The notes under the pieces: generated by a model
The model's input: the letters and a program-made list of their open reading frames with translations, nothing else
Database searches by the model: none
What the model was told of the DNA's origin: nothing
Shown here: positions 12,464 through 22,461 of the stretch, piece by piece
Position numbering within the stretch: position 1 is the first letter of the stretch
Layout of the letters: each line of letters opens with the position of its first letter
DNA from: Chamaelirium japonicum
Lineage: Eukaryota; Streptophyta; Magnoliopsida; Liliales; Melanthiaceae
Length of the DNA stretch: 64,000 nt
NCBI GenBank assembly: GCA_947650365.1
Contig: OX393552.1
Span: 24,080,237 to 24,144,236 of the forward strand
Reading direction: 5' to 3'
Program-made: the position numbers and the translations under genes

Positions 12464-12516
<53 letters not shown>
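12452..12516. repeat. (CT)n microsatellite
   Basis: CT run of about 65 bp with one CCC interruption. Confidence 0.95.
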
Positions 12517-12518
<2 letters not shown>

Positions 12519-12842
12519 ACTAAGGGCAGCCCATCAAGTAGGATATAATGGAGGTCGTGCGATTGACAATTGGACCACATTCAAAGAGTCGATCTCACCC
12601 AAATCAGACGTTGGTGGCCACCATCTCGGTTCTCCAATCGTTTTATTCTTTCCAATCTTTGTGGTTGAGTATTCAGTCACCATATGTTCTATGGGCTCTC
12701 ATTCATTTGTCTTTCTAAGGTTCGGAATAATTCTGTAGGAATTTGACAGCAGATTGCGCCCAACCCCACAACAATGTCTATAATGTGATATTTTTCTTGG
12801 GTTGTTTTTTAACCTACACACCCACTTTTATGTTGATATTTG
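12517..12842. other. No recognised feature
   Basis: About 325 bp of ordinary composition between a CT run and a foldback element. I see no gene, RNA or repeat family here. Confidence 0.5.
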
Positions 12843-12976
12843 AGTTACACCCTACATTCTAAAAATTTGACTTTACCCCCTGACCCGTCACTTGATCATG
12901 AGCAATCCGTTAACTGGTCGGTCAAGTGACGGAATAGGGGGGTAAAGTTAAATTTTTAAACTTTGGGGGTGTAAGT
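12843..12976. mobile_element. Foldback miniature element (MITE), about 134 bp
   Basis: Two inverted arms of about 53 bp face each other across a short loop. The left arm starts AGTTACACCCTACATTC and the right arm ends with the complement-like GGGGGTGTAAGT; both contain AATTTGACTTTACCCCC or its counterpart and end at CGTCACTTGA. The RNA would form a long hairpin. A poly(A) run follows the right arm. Superfamily not assigned. Confidence 0.75.
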
Positions 12977-13109
12977 AAAAAAAAAAAACCTATTTTATAG
13001 CTCCAGATACAATTGTAGCTAGAAGTGGTTGGTTGGTTCTCCAGCTGCATATGGATTCATAGTCAATGCATATTAGGAGTCAACCTCAATATCAACTTAC
13101 CTTCAGTTA

Positions 13110-13300
13110 ACAAACCCTAATGTTTTTAAACCCGGATCATTCATCGAACCGGAAACGTGACCGGATTACGGAGTAGCGGCTCGACCGTCGGATCAACCGT
13201 GGTTGAATCACACATCATCATGACATCATAAAAATGTTAAATATTTATTTTTTAAAAATAAATAGTAAGCTGACATAGTTATCATAATATCAAACAGCTA
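13110..13300. other. Possible GC-rich end of a miniature element
   Basis: Sequence containing AACCCGGATCATTCATCG, GGAAACGTGACCGG and CGGATCAACCG resembles the ends of the element at 24700-25045. Only one side is seen. Assignment is tentative. Confidence 0.25.
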
Positions 13301-13850
13301 TATTGTTGGGTATCCATACCCGTAAGGACAAGACCCAAGTTCGGCATCGCATTTGTTCTCGAATCAATCTTGCAACCAGCCACTGTGTGGAACTGACTCT
13401 GCAAGGGCTGATCTTTGAACATCTACAGGAGCTGATGGAGTTGGAGTTTGGCTCAGGCGTCTACATAGAAGTTGTAGACGAGTTGTCAAGCTTTCCAATG
13501 GATTTGGAATAGTTGAATTCTGATGGGTATTGAGGAAGATACATATATCTGAAATTAACCACGTGGTTATTTTCTGCACTGATGTTTCTAAGTGCATATT
13601 TCAGTTATATGTTAGGAACCGTTGGATCAATCTCGTATTCATACAGTTCACTTGCTTCATCTGCTGGATTTAATCAACATGTGGGTTCTTGGGGGTCACA
13701 TAGCATTTGGGTCTTGAGTACAATTGGTGATAGCACAAAAGAGGGGTTTTCTCTTGGAGATAAAACTAGTGAAAGCAAAGAGGTATTCCTTATTGCAGCT
13801 GAAAGAAGAGAAAGGAGTAAGATATGATCTATCAATTCCCTTCATAGATG
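13301..13850 (+). other. Unassigned sequence with short open frames
   Basis: Frames of 69 and 81 codons (13303-13512, 13582-13827) are present, with no recognised domain and no splice or start context that convinces. It may be a captured gene fragment or the LTR of the copia element that follows. Confidence 0.25.
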
Positions 13851-14049
13851 GAGATGGTTCTTGATATCCCCTTCTAGTTCAAGAGAGGGATTTCTAGGAT
13901 TCTTGGAATCCTAAGGAGGTGGGGGTTTCAAGCAAGGAGGAGAAGACAGGTGCCGGGTGTAATCTATGGCGTCTTTTCATCATTGCTAGTGAAACCCAAG
14001 CTTCAACTCATCATGAACTTGGATGTAGCCTAATTTGGGGTGAACCACA

Positions 14050-14110
<61 letters not shown>

Positions 14111-14266
14111 CTTGCTCGGTTTGTGTTCCTTTCTCGTGCTAATACTCGCACACAAGGTGTTTGTTCCATTTCCACACATAGAGAAAATATCGAGGTCTGT
14201 CTCATCAAGTAGTATCAGAGCTATGGTTTCGCCTACAAGATGTTCGACGAAAGTCATATGTGAGAA
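13850..14266 (+). mobile_element. Ty1-copia LTR 3' part, CT run and primer-binding site
   Basis: A (CT)n run at 14054-14106 is followed by 100 bp and then a degenerate primer-binding site TAGTATCAGAGC (14210-14221), one base off the usual TGGTATCAGAGC. The gag start codon follows at 14267. The layout LTR, primer site, gag is that of a Ty1-copia 5' end. The LTR start was not found. Confidence 0.6.
14054..14106. repeat. (CT)n microsatellite
   Basis: CT run of about 53 bp within the putative copia LTR; it accounts for the Ser/Leu- and Arg/Glu-repeat frames on either strand. Confidence 0.95.
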
Positions 14267-14996
14267 ATGGAAGCTAGTGTGAGTCGGATGGTGAGCTTAA
14301 ATAGGAATAATTGGATAATATGGAAGGCAAAGATTGAAGACCTCTTGTATTGCAAGGATCTCTATGGGCCAGTTGAAGGCGACGAAGCAAAGCCGGAGGG
14401 TACAAGTGATGTTGAATGGAAAAAGTTAAATCGTAAAGCTTTGGGCTTCATTCAGCAAAGGTTGGATGATACTGTGTTCTATCATGTATCCATCGAGACG
14501 TCCACACATGTTCTTTGGAAGAAGCTAGAGAGTCTTTATGAAAGAAAGACAGTCGGAAACAAATCATTTTTTATCCAAAAGCTAGTGAACTTGAAGTACA
14601 GGAGGGGTGCTCCATAGCTAAACATTTAAACGAGATGCAAAGTGTGGTGAATCAACTTTTCTCTATGAAGATGGTGCTTGATGACGAGTTACAAGCACTA
14701 TTGCTACTTAGCTCGTTGCCGGATAGTTGGGAGACGCTTGTGGTGTCGCTTAGCAACTTGGCTCCAGATGGAATTATCATTATAAGCAAGTGACCGATAG
14801 CTTGTTGAATGAAGAGACAAGAATGAGATCTTCGGAAAATCCACACTCGGAAGTGCTTGTTATGGAAAAATGGGGGAGAAGAAAGAGTAGGAAGTCTTAC
14901 CACAGACATGGATCAAATGGAAGATCAAAGTCAAGGAAGGATATCAAATGTTACCATTGTGGCAAGGAGGGCCACATTGTGGGTGCAAAATATGGC
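14267..14996 (+). pseudogene. Ty1-copia gag remnant (UBN2/DUF4219 type) with broken zinc knuckle
   Basis: The frame starts at 14267 (MEASVSRMVSLNRNNW) and continues with the copia gag signature NRNNWIIWKAKIEDLL, then KALGFIQQRLDD and HVLWKKLESLYERKT. Such Gag proteins form the cytoplasmic virus-like particle that packages element RNA. A frame break falls near 14615; reading resumes in other frames up to about 14996. The end carries a zinc knuckle start, CYHCGKEGH (14950-14976), but the fourth ligand (Cys) is missing because the sequence passes into a different repeat at IVGAKYG. No protease, integrase or reverse transcriptase follows. It is a truncated, inactive remnant. Confidence 0.8.
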
Positions 14997-15183
14997 TAAC
15001 GTCTGACGGTGGGACCCGCCTGCTTTGCCTGGGGCCCACGAAGATAACGGTGGAACCCGCCAGCCCTGTTTGGGGCACACGAAGACGACGGTGGGACCCG
15101 CCAATCCTACTTAGTGTCCAAGACGACGACGATAGGACCCGCCATGTGACGACCAAGATCCAATAGGCCAAGACTCCTAAGGC
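14985..15183. repeat. GGGACCCGCC tandem repeat, left block
   Basis: Three or four imperfect copies of a roughly 45-bp unit containing ACGGTGGGACCCGCC and GGGGCCCACGAAGA. A related block follows the Cassandra-like LTR at 15463-15560, including the shared lead-in GTGGGT..AAAATATGGCTAA / GTGGGTAAAAAATCTGGCTAA. The LTR is therefore flanked by two copies of the same repeat. Confidence 0.6.
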
Positions 15184-15462
15184 TGTGATACCAAGATGGA
15201 TGAGGTGAGGTGAGGTGTACAAGGCCATGAGTTAGCCCCACATCGCCTGAAGAAAAGAAGCTCCTGAGCTACTTATATAATTTTCCCTCCTAAATATAGA
15301 AGACAAGTTTTAAAACCGTGCGCCGCTACAGATTTCGTAAGAACTCCATAGTTAAGCGTGCTCAAGCAAGAGTAGTACTAGGATGGGTGACCACCCTAGG
15401 AAGTTCTCGTTCGGGCACGGGCAAAGCGGACAATATCTTGTGTGTTTGGGGCGGAAGTTACA
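15184..15462 (+). mobile_element. Cassandra-like solo LTR carrying a 5S rRNA-derived promoter
   Basis: Bounds TGTGATACC...GTTACA give about 279 bp, the usual size of Cassandra TRIM LTRs. It contains CCCCACATCGCC, a TATATAA-like stretch, a 5S rRNA-like core (15338-15416) and AAAGCGGACAATATC, all as in Cassandra LTRs. Cassandra elements are small, coding-free LTR elements whose LTR has captured a 5S rRNA promoter used by RNA polymerase III. Only one LTR is seen, with no internal region or primer site, so it is probably a solo LTR. Family assignment rests on remembered motifs, not on a search. Confidence 0.7.
15338..15416 (+). promoter_or_regulatory. 5S rRNA-like internal control region
   Basis: AGAACTCC.TAGTTAAGCGTGCT and AGAGTAGTACTAGGATGGG, TGACC.CCC..GGAAGT match the middle and 3' half of plant 5S rRNA, covering the A-box and C-box equivalents of the internal promoter. 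The 5' third of 5S rRNA is replaced by unrelated sequence and the 3' end departs after TTCTCGT, so this is not a functional 5S gene. Confidence 0.75.
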
Positions 15463-15570
15463 GTGTGGGTAAAAAATCTGGCTAATGCCTGATAGTGGGA
15501 CCCGCCAGCCCTGCTTGAGCCCCACGGAGACGACAGTGGGACCAGCCAGGCCTGCCTAAATCCTACCAAG
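15463..15570. repeat. GGGACCCGCC repeat, right block
   Basis: Two copies of the unit also found at 14985-15183 (TAGTGGGACCCGCCAGCCC; GGGACCAGCCAGGCC). Confidence 0.55.
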
Positions 15571-16830
15571 GCGGTTGCAAAAGCCGCTCCTGGACTCGGA
15601 TATTTTCAAACCCCTATAAATAGTAGACCCAGCAAATATTTCAAATCGATCTTTTGATTCACATATTAAACTTTCAAATTCCAGAGCTCAGCCACCCCTC
15701 TCTACCGTTACCTTCAGATGCATAGACAAATGACCCTCGGTCTGTCGAGGTCACTGCATTTCAAAGATAGTAGATTAAGCTTCGCATGGAGACGTAGGTG
15801 ATAGCACTCACTTACTGCATTTCCTCTCTACTCCTGATTATCTACTCTGTTCAAGTTAACAAGTCAAGATTGAATCGATTGATTGTTGGGTGAAATCTTC
15901 GAACAACACAAAGATCTTCCCCCACAGAAATCTCACATGGTGTTAGAACCTAACTATATCACTCACTTCCTGAGTGTGGTCCCCACACATCTATCATCCT
16001 CGTGACACGGACCACAAATAAATTGGCCTGCATGTGAGAGAGAGTGTTGGAGGATTAATCCCACCTTGGTAAAATAGAGGGCGAAAACGATCCTTATATG
16101 TTTGATGGGACCTCATCTCATGGGTTCTGGGATAGAGGAAATCTCATAGCCCATTCCCACCGAATTACTCTCTTATGACCTGACACTCCACACAACCTCC
16201 ATCAGTGTTGATTATCGTCGTCCAATTTCACATGGTTCACCTTGACAACCATCAATTGCCCGGGGAACATGGGCCTGGCGCCTTCGGACCCTTCTCCTCC
16301 TCCATGCGGCTCTATATGCACTAGTCCGGGCGTCGTGTAAGCACGAGAGAGAGAGGGAGAGAGAGGTACGCCAATATTTTCTGGGGCATTTTCTTGGTTC
16401 GTGAGAACAGTCTTTCTTTTCTTTTTGCACTCTGAAATTTAAACCGACTATCGAAATTACTACCCATAAAAGGATTAAAAAAGCACTCAATATTATTTTT
16501 ATATAGTACTATTTTAAAATTTTTATATAGTTTGGTTTGAGTCATAAGTTTTTTTCTTTTTATAGAGTAGGGATGTCATATTTTTTTAATTCCAAATGAA
16601 AATTTCTCGATCAATTTTTTTGTTAAGGATTTTTTTATCAAAAGAGTCCTACAACAAGGTGTGAATGAAGATTTTGGCAGAATCAGGGTTGTTTAATGAT
16701 ATTTGGACTCTCTCTTAGTGGCTAGGAAGGAGGGGGGCCCACTTCCCTCCTAGCCTATAGGAGGGAATCCAAGTATCACTTTCCGATTCAGCAGAAGATG
16801 ATATTTGAATGCACAATGACACATCAGGGG
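15570..16830. mobile_element. LTR-retrotransposon debris ending in a polypurine tract and LTR start
   Basis: Unordered retroelement sequence. The clearest landmark is a purine tract, GTGAGAGAGAG, directly followed by an LTR-like start at 16045 (TGTTGGAGGATTAATCCC). That is the normal polypurine tract/3' LTR junction on the plus strand. The end of this LTR was not found. Sequence from about 16400 to 16830 has no recognised feature. Confidence 0.45.
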
Positions 16831-17512
16831 TAGAGGTGTTCATCGGTTCGGGTTGACCCGCCAAACCGAACCAAGCCGGTCTATTTGGTTCGGTTTGGAT
16901 CGGGTATTTTTGACCGTTCGGTTTGGTTCGGTTCCAAAAAAAAAAAACACGTTATAGCCGGTTCGGTTCTGGGTTGTGAGTTTTTAACCCGAACCAACCC
17001 AACCCGAACCATTGGTACTATAACCTCAGTAGTTACTACTATACAGTGTACAATCTCACTAATGTTGTACATTATATGGTGGTGACCCCAATTACAACCA
17101 TTCGATGCATTCAAAACTTTTAAGTGTTCAATGGTGTGATGAAACTGAGAAGTGAAGGGTGTTACCCACATAATTACTAGCACCCCCAAATCCCAACTTA
17201 TGAAATATCTCAAAAGTGAAAAATTAAGGATAATTCTATAGGTGCAAATAGCAGCACTCAAAGTTAAAGACTTAAAAATAAAATCTGAACATACTCAGCG
17301 GCTCAACCATTCATGCCTCACGGTGTGATGACAAGTGATTTGAAAGACCCGCAGAACCGAACCGAACCAAACCGAACTTTTTCGGTTTGGTTTGGTTCGG
17401 TTTTTACCAAGGAATGGTTTGGTTCAATTCTATTTTCTAGAGAACCGATCAACTTTGGTTCGGTTCCAAATTTATCAAAAAACCGAACCAACCCGAACCA
17501 TGAACACCCCTA
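16831..17512. mobile_element. hAT-type miniature element, 682 bp, with 8-bp target duplication
   Basis: Ends are inverted: TAGAGGTGTTCATCGGTTCG on the left and the complement of TAGGGGTGTTCATGGTTCGG on the right. Flanks are ATCAGGGG (16823-16830) and ATCAGAGG (17513-17520), an 8-bp target duplication with one mismatch, the length made by hAT transposases. Subterminal regions are packed with GGTTCGGTTTGG / AACCGAACC in both orientations, typical of transposase-binding arrays. There is no transposase gene, so it depends on one elsewhere. Confidence 0.85.
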
Positions 17513-17617
17513 ATCAGAGGTCTATCAAAAAAAAAAAAAAAAATGAAGCATCCGACACCGTGAACCGGACATACGGTCATTGTTAGGTGCATTGCAAAAT
17601 TACAAAAACAATGACTG

Positions 17618-17789
17618 AGTGGCATGTTTTGTGTGTCCTGTTCTCACAGCATTGCTCCATGGTGCTACAACAATCTATTAGAAACAAGTAATGTTATTTG
17701 AACATAACGTGGGACAACCTCACAAACAATCTGTGGTGGTGTGGGGTCGTCGGCCGATGCATTTTGCAATCCTAGGGTTAGGATTTTTA
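17618..17789 (+). mobile_element. 5' part of a poly(A)-tailed retroelement split by an LTR element
   Basis: Just left of the LTR at 17790 lies CCTAGGGTTAGGATTTTTA, matching the start of the intact relative at 53813 (CACCTAGGGTTAGGGTTTCC). The matching downstream part with its poly(A) tail lies at 23426-24119. A 9-bp sequence AGTGGCATG occurs at 17618-17626 and again after the tail at 24123-24131; it could be the target duplication of the original insertion. The halves being one element is an inference from these matches. Confidence 0.5.
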
Positions 17790-19315
17790 TGTGTAGGTAT
17801 CAAATAAAGAAGGTAAAAGTCTCGACCGGCTGTGCATGTCGATATCGATCGATCGCGCACCTCAATCCTAGCCGGCCATATGCTTAAGCTACGCGCTTCG
17901 CCCCACAGACCGGGCAGACGCGTACCTCGCCCCGCAGGTCGCGTGTCTCACTCGGGCCGGCCACACGCTTCATCCTGCAGGCTGGCCGACCGCGCGTTTC
18001 GCCCCGCAGGCCGGTCGCGCGTTTCGCCCCGCAGGCTGCGAGCTTCATCCCACGAGCCGGCCAGCCGCGCGCTTCGTCCCACAGGGTAGCCGGCCGTGCA
18101 TTTTGCCCTGCAGGCCGGCCGTGCGTTTCACTCTGGCTGGCCGCGCGCTTCGTCCCGCATGGTGGTCGGCTGCGTATTTCGCCCCGCAGGCCGGTCGTGC
18201 GTTTCACTCGGGCCGGTCGCGCATTTCGCCCCACAGGCCAACCGCGCGTTTCACTCAGGCTGCCCGCGCCCTTCATCCCTCAAGTCGTGTGCTTCGCCCC
18301 GCAGGCCACGCGCTTCGCCACGTCCCGGAAGCGCACTTCACCCTGGCCGCGCACTTCGTCCCGGCCACACACTTCCTTCCAGCCGCGCGCTTCGCCCCGG
18401 CCCAGCTGAGCACATCGCCTTGGCCCGGCCGTGCACTTCGCCCCGTCCCGGCCGCTCACTTCGTCCCGACTGCGCACTCCGCCTTGGTTACATGCTTTGT
18501 CCCAGTAGGTCGTGCGCCCGTAGGGCACAGCGTGTAAAGGTGCAAATGGATCAAAGGGAGACTCACATCGCCTTGGCCCGGCCGTGCACTTCGCCCTGTC
18601 CCGGCCGCTCACTTCGTCCCAACTGCGCACTCCGCCTTGGTTACATGCTTTGTCCCAGTAGGCCGTGCGCCCGTAGGGCACAGCGTGTAAAGGTGCAAAT
18701 GGATCAAAGGCAGCCCTGACATTCACGCGAAGAGTTGGCCCGAAGATCATGCACCAGGATCGTGCGGTAGTTACTCCCGAGAATCTCAGTCAGGCTACGG
18801 TTACGGAAATACAGCTTATGCCCCGAGATTCCCAGTCGACCAGTATGGCAAGAAGTATCCTCGGCCATAACTACCAAGTGCCCGCCATACGACACATGGC
18901 CTACCCGCAGGACAGTTACGTAGATCACAGGATCATGCAATCAATGTCGCCCTGCACGGAAGGCAACAGCTGGCACCTAGCAGCACTATAAAAGAGGGCC
19001 TACCCCCTCAGAGAAAAGGGTTGGAATTCTGGAGGAGGTGCTACCCATTGCATTCCTGAGTTTTCGGAGCTTGAGAGATAGTGATATTACAGAGGTCGGC
19101 ATTTTGGAAGGCCGGTCCTCTCTAGGTGTAATTGGATTAGGGTGAGTGCTTGTAACTTTGTTGTGGCTCATTAGTGCATTCTTGCCCCGCCCCATGGTTT
19201 TTTCCCTTCGACGTTGCGAAGGATTTTTCCACTTAAACCTGGTCTACTGTGTTACTTGGTTTGTTAGATTGTGCCTGACAATTGAACCGTCAGGTTTTAG
19301 AAAAACCCCCCACTA
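17790..19315 (+). repeat. 5' LTR, 1,526 bp, with expanded GC-rich tandem repeats
   Basis: Starts TGTGTAGGTATCAAATAAAG and ends about CCCCCCACTA. The part from 17880 to 18540 is tandem GC-rich sequence built on CTTCGCCCCGCAGGCCGG. A 153-bp direct duplication (18411-18563 repeated from 18564) adds to the length. The remainder matches the 3' LTR closely, including a TATA box at 18987-18994 (TATAAAAG) before AGGGCCTACCCCC. Long frames here on both strands reflect GC content and are not genes. Confidence 0.8.
18987..18994 (+). promoter_or_regulatory. LTR TATA box (5' LTR)
   Basis: TATAAAAG, with the same context as in the 3' LTR at 23098-23105. It is the likely core promoter of the element RNA. 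Confidence 0.6.
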
Positions 19316-19318
19316 TCT

Positions 19319-19336
19319 TGGCGCCATCGATGGGAT
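19319..19336 (+). promoter_or_regulatory. Primer-binding site of the gag-only LTR element
   Basis: TGGCGCCATCGATGGGAT begins about 3 bp after the 5' LTR. It starts with TGG, as a complement of a tRNA CCA end should. The primer tRNA was not identified. Confidence 0.55.
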
Positions 19337-20394
19337 TAGTCTTCGAGACTTCCTACTAGAATTCTTGACCGTCGACCCATAGGTATCAACCGATCAATCA
19401 TTCCATCTCATTGCAGCCTCGAGTACCCAACCTGTAACCTGCCTGAATCTACCGACCGATCGACCCATGAGTGTCGACTGACCAGTAAACTCAGGAGTCA
19501 TAAGCACGACCACATGGCTGAGGAACAATGGTCGGTGGACCATACCATACTCATTCGACCTCGCAGCTTCAATACAACACTGCTGCACCCTGTGACGCTA
19601 GAAATGCTGGACATCCAGCTCAACCTCCCCCTAACTCGGATCGCACCACTCCACCAGCAAACCCTATACTAGGGGTTGGGGAACCAAGTCCAACCCCGAC
19701 GGTAGTTGTGGCCTCTTAAGGAGGAGGCATGTCTGAGGCTTTCCTAGCTACCATGATGCAGTCGTAGCAAGCCCTCATAACATAACTACGAAGAATTACA
19801 TGACCTCATTCGAGCCGCCCCAGTTGGAGTACCAGCGAATCCAATCGCGAGAGTACCAGTCGGCCAGAACTTCAAGCATAGGTCGCTCGAGTGCAGTAAC
19901 AAGTAGCTATCCAAACTGCAAGGGGAGCTGAGCGATCGATGGAGGTCCAAAGCGTGAATCCAAATGGGAGGGGATCGAGCAGTCCGAAACTACCCAAACG
20001 AAAGAACCAGGCCCAGGCAGCTTCAGCACGATCTGACGTCTAATTAATCTCGTCTCAGGGCACATCCTCGACAACCGCCCCCGTCCCAGCATCACTCAAG
20101 TGCAAGTTCATCAGAACCTCATCACCAGAAGTAAGGAGACGGACCGCATCGTCAACAGGGTGGGAGTCATCTTTCATGGGCGACGCCAACAAGCCAATAG
20201 CCGGCTCATACTACTGACAAAAGAAGCATCCATGACCATATCAGGCTACCTACTTCAGAGCGGCTTGGAGATTGAGAAGAAATCCATCGAAACCGATCAG
20301 GAGCATGGGCTCCTGATCGACTGGAGGAGGTCGCCATCCAAGGGGCTGCATGGTCGCCAATCATCAAAAAACTCCTCAGAGAGCCATTCCCACG

Positions 20395-21350
20395 TGGGTG
20401 GAATCCTCCCTCCCTCCCCAATTTTGATGGATTGAAGGACCCGGTAGAGCACATGTTAGCCTTTTGAGATGCCCTGGTCCCCTATGAAGAAGATCATATC
20501 CTTTGCCGCACTTTCGCTAACAGCTTATTGGGAATACCACTAGAGTGGTTCCACAAGCTTAGACCCTCATCAATTTCCTCTTTAAGAGAGCTAAGCACAA
20601 GATTCATCAACCAGTACCATTGCAATCGACGGGAGCTTAAGACCCTAGAATCTCTCTTCAGGATGAGCATGACCCGCAAAGATTCGTTGAAGCAATTCTA
20701 TCACCGGTTCAGGACTGAATACCTGAGCTTCGTAGATGCTGATGAACAAGACCTCATGATGGTAGCGGCCTTCAAGAATTTAGTATAGCCTAACCAATCT
20801 GTTAGCACCTCATTCATCAAGCGACCGCCCGAAACGATCAACGAACTATTCCGAAGGGTGGAGAAGTACATCAAGATCGAAGATGCCGAATGAAAGCAAA
20901 AGACTAAAGACACTGGTGACCAACAACCCCCCTTCAATCGATCAGTAGTTGTACGGAATGTAGAAAAATAGTCGGGTGAGTTGATGCAGCACGACGCAAA
21001 GTGCTAAAAGCGGGGTGATCGTGGCAGAGCATCCTACACTCTATGGAATCGAGACTTCATGATACTGAATATGCCAATTGATGAAATCTTCGAGATCATC
21101 AAGGAAGAGCGGTACTTTCGTAGGGCATGGCCTATGCATTCAGCAGAGAGGAACTCGCGAGACCTGTCTCGCTACTGTGACAACCACATGGAGCACGGAC
21201 ATACCACACTGTAGTGCCGGACATTGTAGAATCATATCGAGGATCTCATTGAAGCAGGCTATCTTGATCTGTTCATTGACTATCCCCGACGCATGGCCCA
21301 CGATCCTATCGATAAGGTGTAGGAAGGCACACCCTCCGCTAACTGAGCAC
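20395..21350 (+). pseudogene. Gypsy-type gag remnant with multiple C-to-T stops
   Basis: Reading through stops gives the Retrotrans_gag signature: PSLPNFDGLKDPVEHMLAF, then CRTFANSLLGIPLEWFHKL and RFINQYHCNRRELKTLESL, then KDSLKQFYHRFRTEYL. Gag of this type forms the particle. Downstream (about 21165-21300) is RYCDNHMEHGHTTL.CRTL, like the Cys/His stretch that follows gag in plant gypsy elements. Stops fall where CGA or CAG is expected (for example AF*DALVPYE, NLV*PNQS, DAE*KQK, TTL*CRTL*NHIEDL). The longest open part is 20528-20788. It is non-functional. Confidence 0.78.
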
Positions 21351-21549
21351 TACTACTTGTAGCCTCCCAGGCCTAAGAATGTAATGGCTTGATGCTTTTA
21401 ATGGAAGGTTTCAAATTCTTATTTTATCAATGAAGACTTCATACAAAAATTCACTGTCCAAGATCTTCTACGAACAAGACCCCTAGCAGTATGAGTGGAC
21501 TAGGGGTGGTGAAGGATTAGGAAGACCGACTCTAGGGGGAATCATCCAT

Positions 21550-22180
21550 CATCAAGCTAAAAGCCTCCTTCGGGAGCCCTTGACCTCCCACGAGTTGGGT
21601 CAAGCCAAAAACCTCCCCCAAGAAGACCCGGCTGACTGAAGTTAAAGAGTCGATCGGGCAAAAGACCGGCTAGTCAAAAGACTCAATGTTGAGTATGATC
21701 AGCCGGTACTTTTTCCCCTCGTGGATTGGGGGTAAATCATAAATGCCAACTGGTCAACAGACTCAAAAGGAAGTATGACCGACAGGTAAAAAAGTTCGGG
21801 TGATATATAACACCTTAAAGTAGGTTCTATTGCTCGGCAGGAGCAAAGACCAAGGGGTGGTAAAGACTGACCGGTCGAAAGACTCAACAAGGAGTACGAC
21901 CGATCAGTGAAAATACCTAGGGTGAAATACTCCTTATCGTGTAAAGACCGATCTGTAGTAAAGACTGACTGGTCGAAAGACTCGACATGGAGTACGACCA
22001 ATCAATGAAGATACATGAAAGGTGAAACACAAAAGCCTCCACCGGGAGTACTTGACCCCCCACGAGTTGGGTCAGGACAAAAGCCTCATCCGGGAGCACT
22101 TGACCCCCTACAAGTTGGGTCAAGCCAAAAGCCTCCTCCGGTTGCACTTGACCCCCCACGAGTTGGGTCAAGCAAACGTC
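21550..22180 (+). repeat. 48-bp tandem repeat in the 3' interior of the LTR element
   Basis: Three adjacent copies start at 22031, 22079 and 22127, each containing AAAAGCCTC and CACGAGTTGGGTCA or a close variant; an outlying copy lies at 21557. Between them, a second motif, GACTCAACAAGGAGTACGAC, recurs from 21680 to 22010. Such tandem stretches before the polypurine tract are common in large plant gypsy elements. Confidence 0.8.
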
Positions 22181-22461
22181 CTCTTTTGAGAGCCACTTGC
22201 CCCCATCGTGGAGCGGGGGTGATTTCTCGAAGCTGTATGGGTATTTAACACTCTAAACTGAGTAAAGACCTAGCAGGAAAGATCGACCAGTTAACAGACT
22301 CAATAAGGAGTATGACTAGCTGATGAAAACACTCGAAAGGTGAAAATGCACAACCGAAGCAACCGCACAGTCACCACAGTGCATAACCAGCAGAGTGGAA
22401 AAGAAGAATGATCCTGATCAGCCGAAAAGCACCCGGAGACCAACCGATCAGGAGGGGGTAT

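Noticed and set aside
14011..14282. Overlapping frames on both strands with Ser/Leu or Arg/Glu runs
   Set aside because: Produced by the CT microsatellite; the same holds at 12085-12336, 28066-28384, 30701-30949 and 33641-33832.
15338..15416. A functional 5S rRNA gene
   Set aside because: Only the middle and 3' half of 5S is present, without the 5' third or a terminator T-run; its context is a Cassandra-like LTR.
17832..18750. Long GC-rich frames up to 207 codons on both strands
   Set aside because: They lie in the GC-rich tandem part of an LTR; openness comes from base composition and repetition.
22031..22180. A CRISPR-like direct repeat array
   Set aside because: The 48-bp units are directly adjacent without spacers, inside a plant LTR element.
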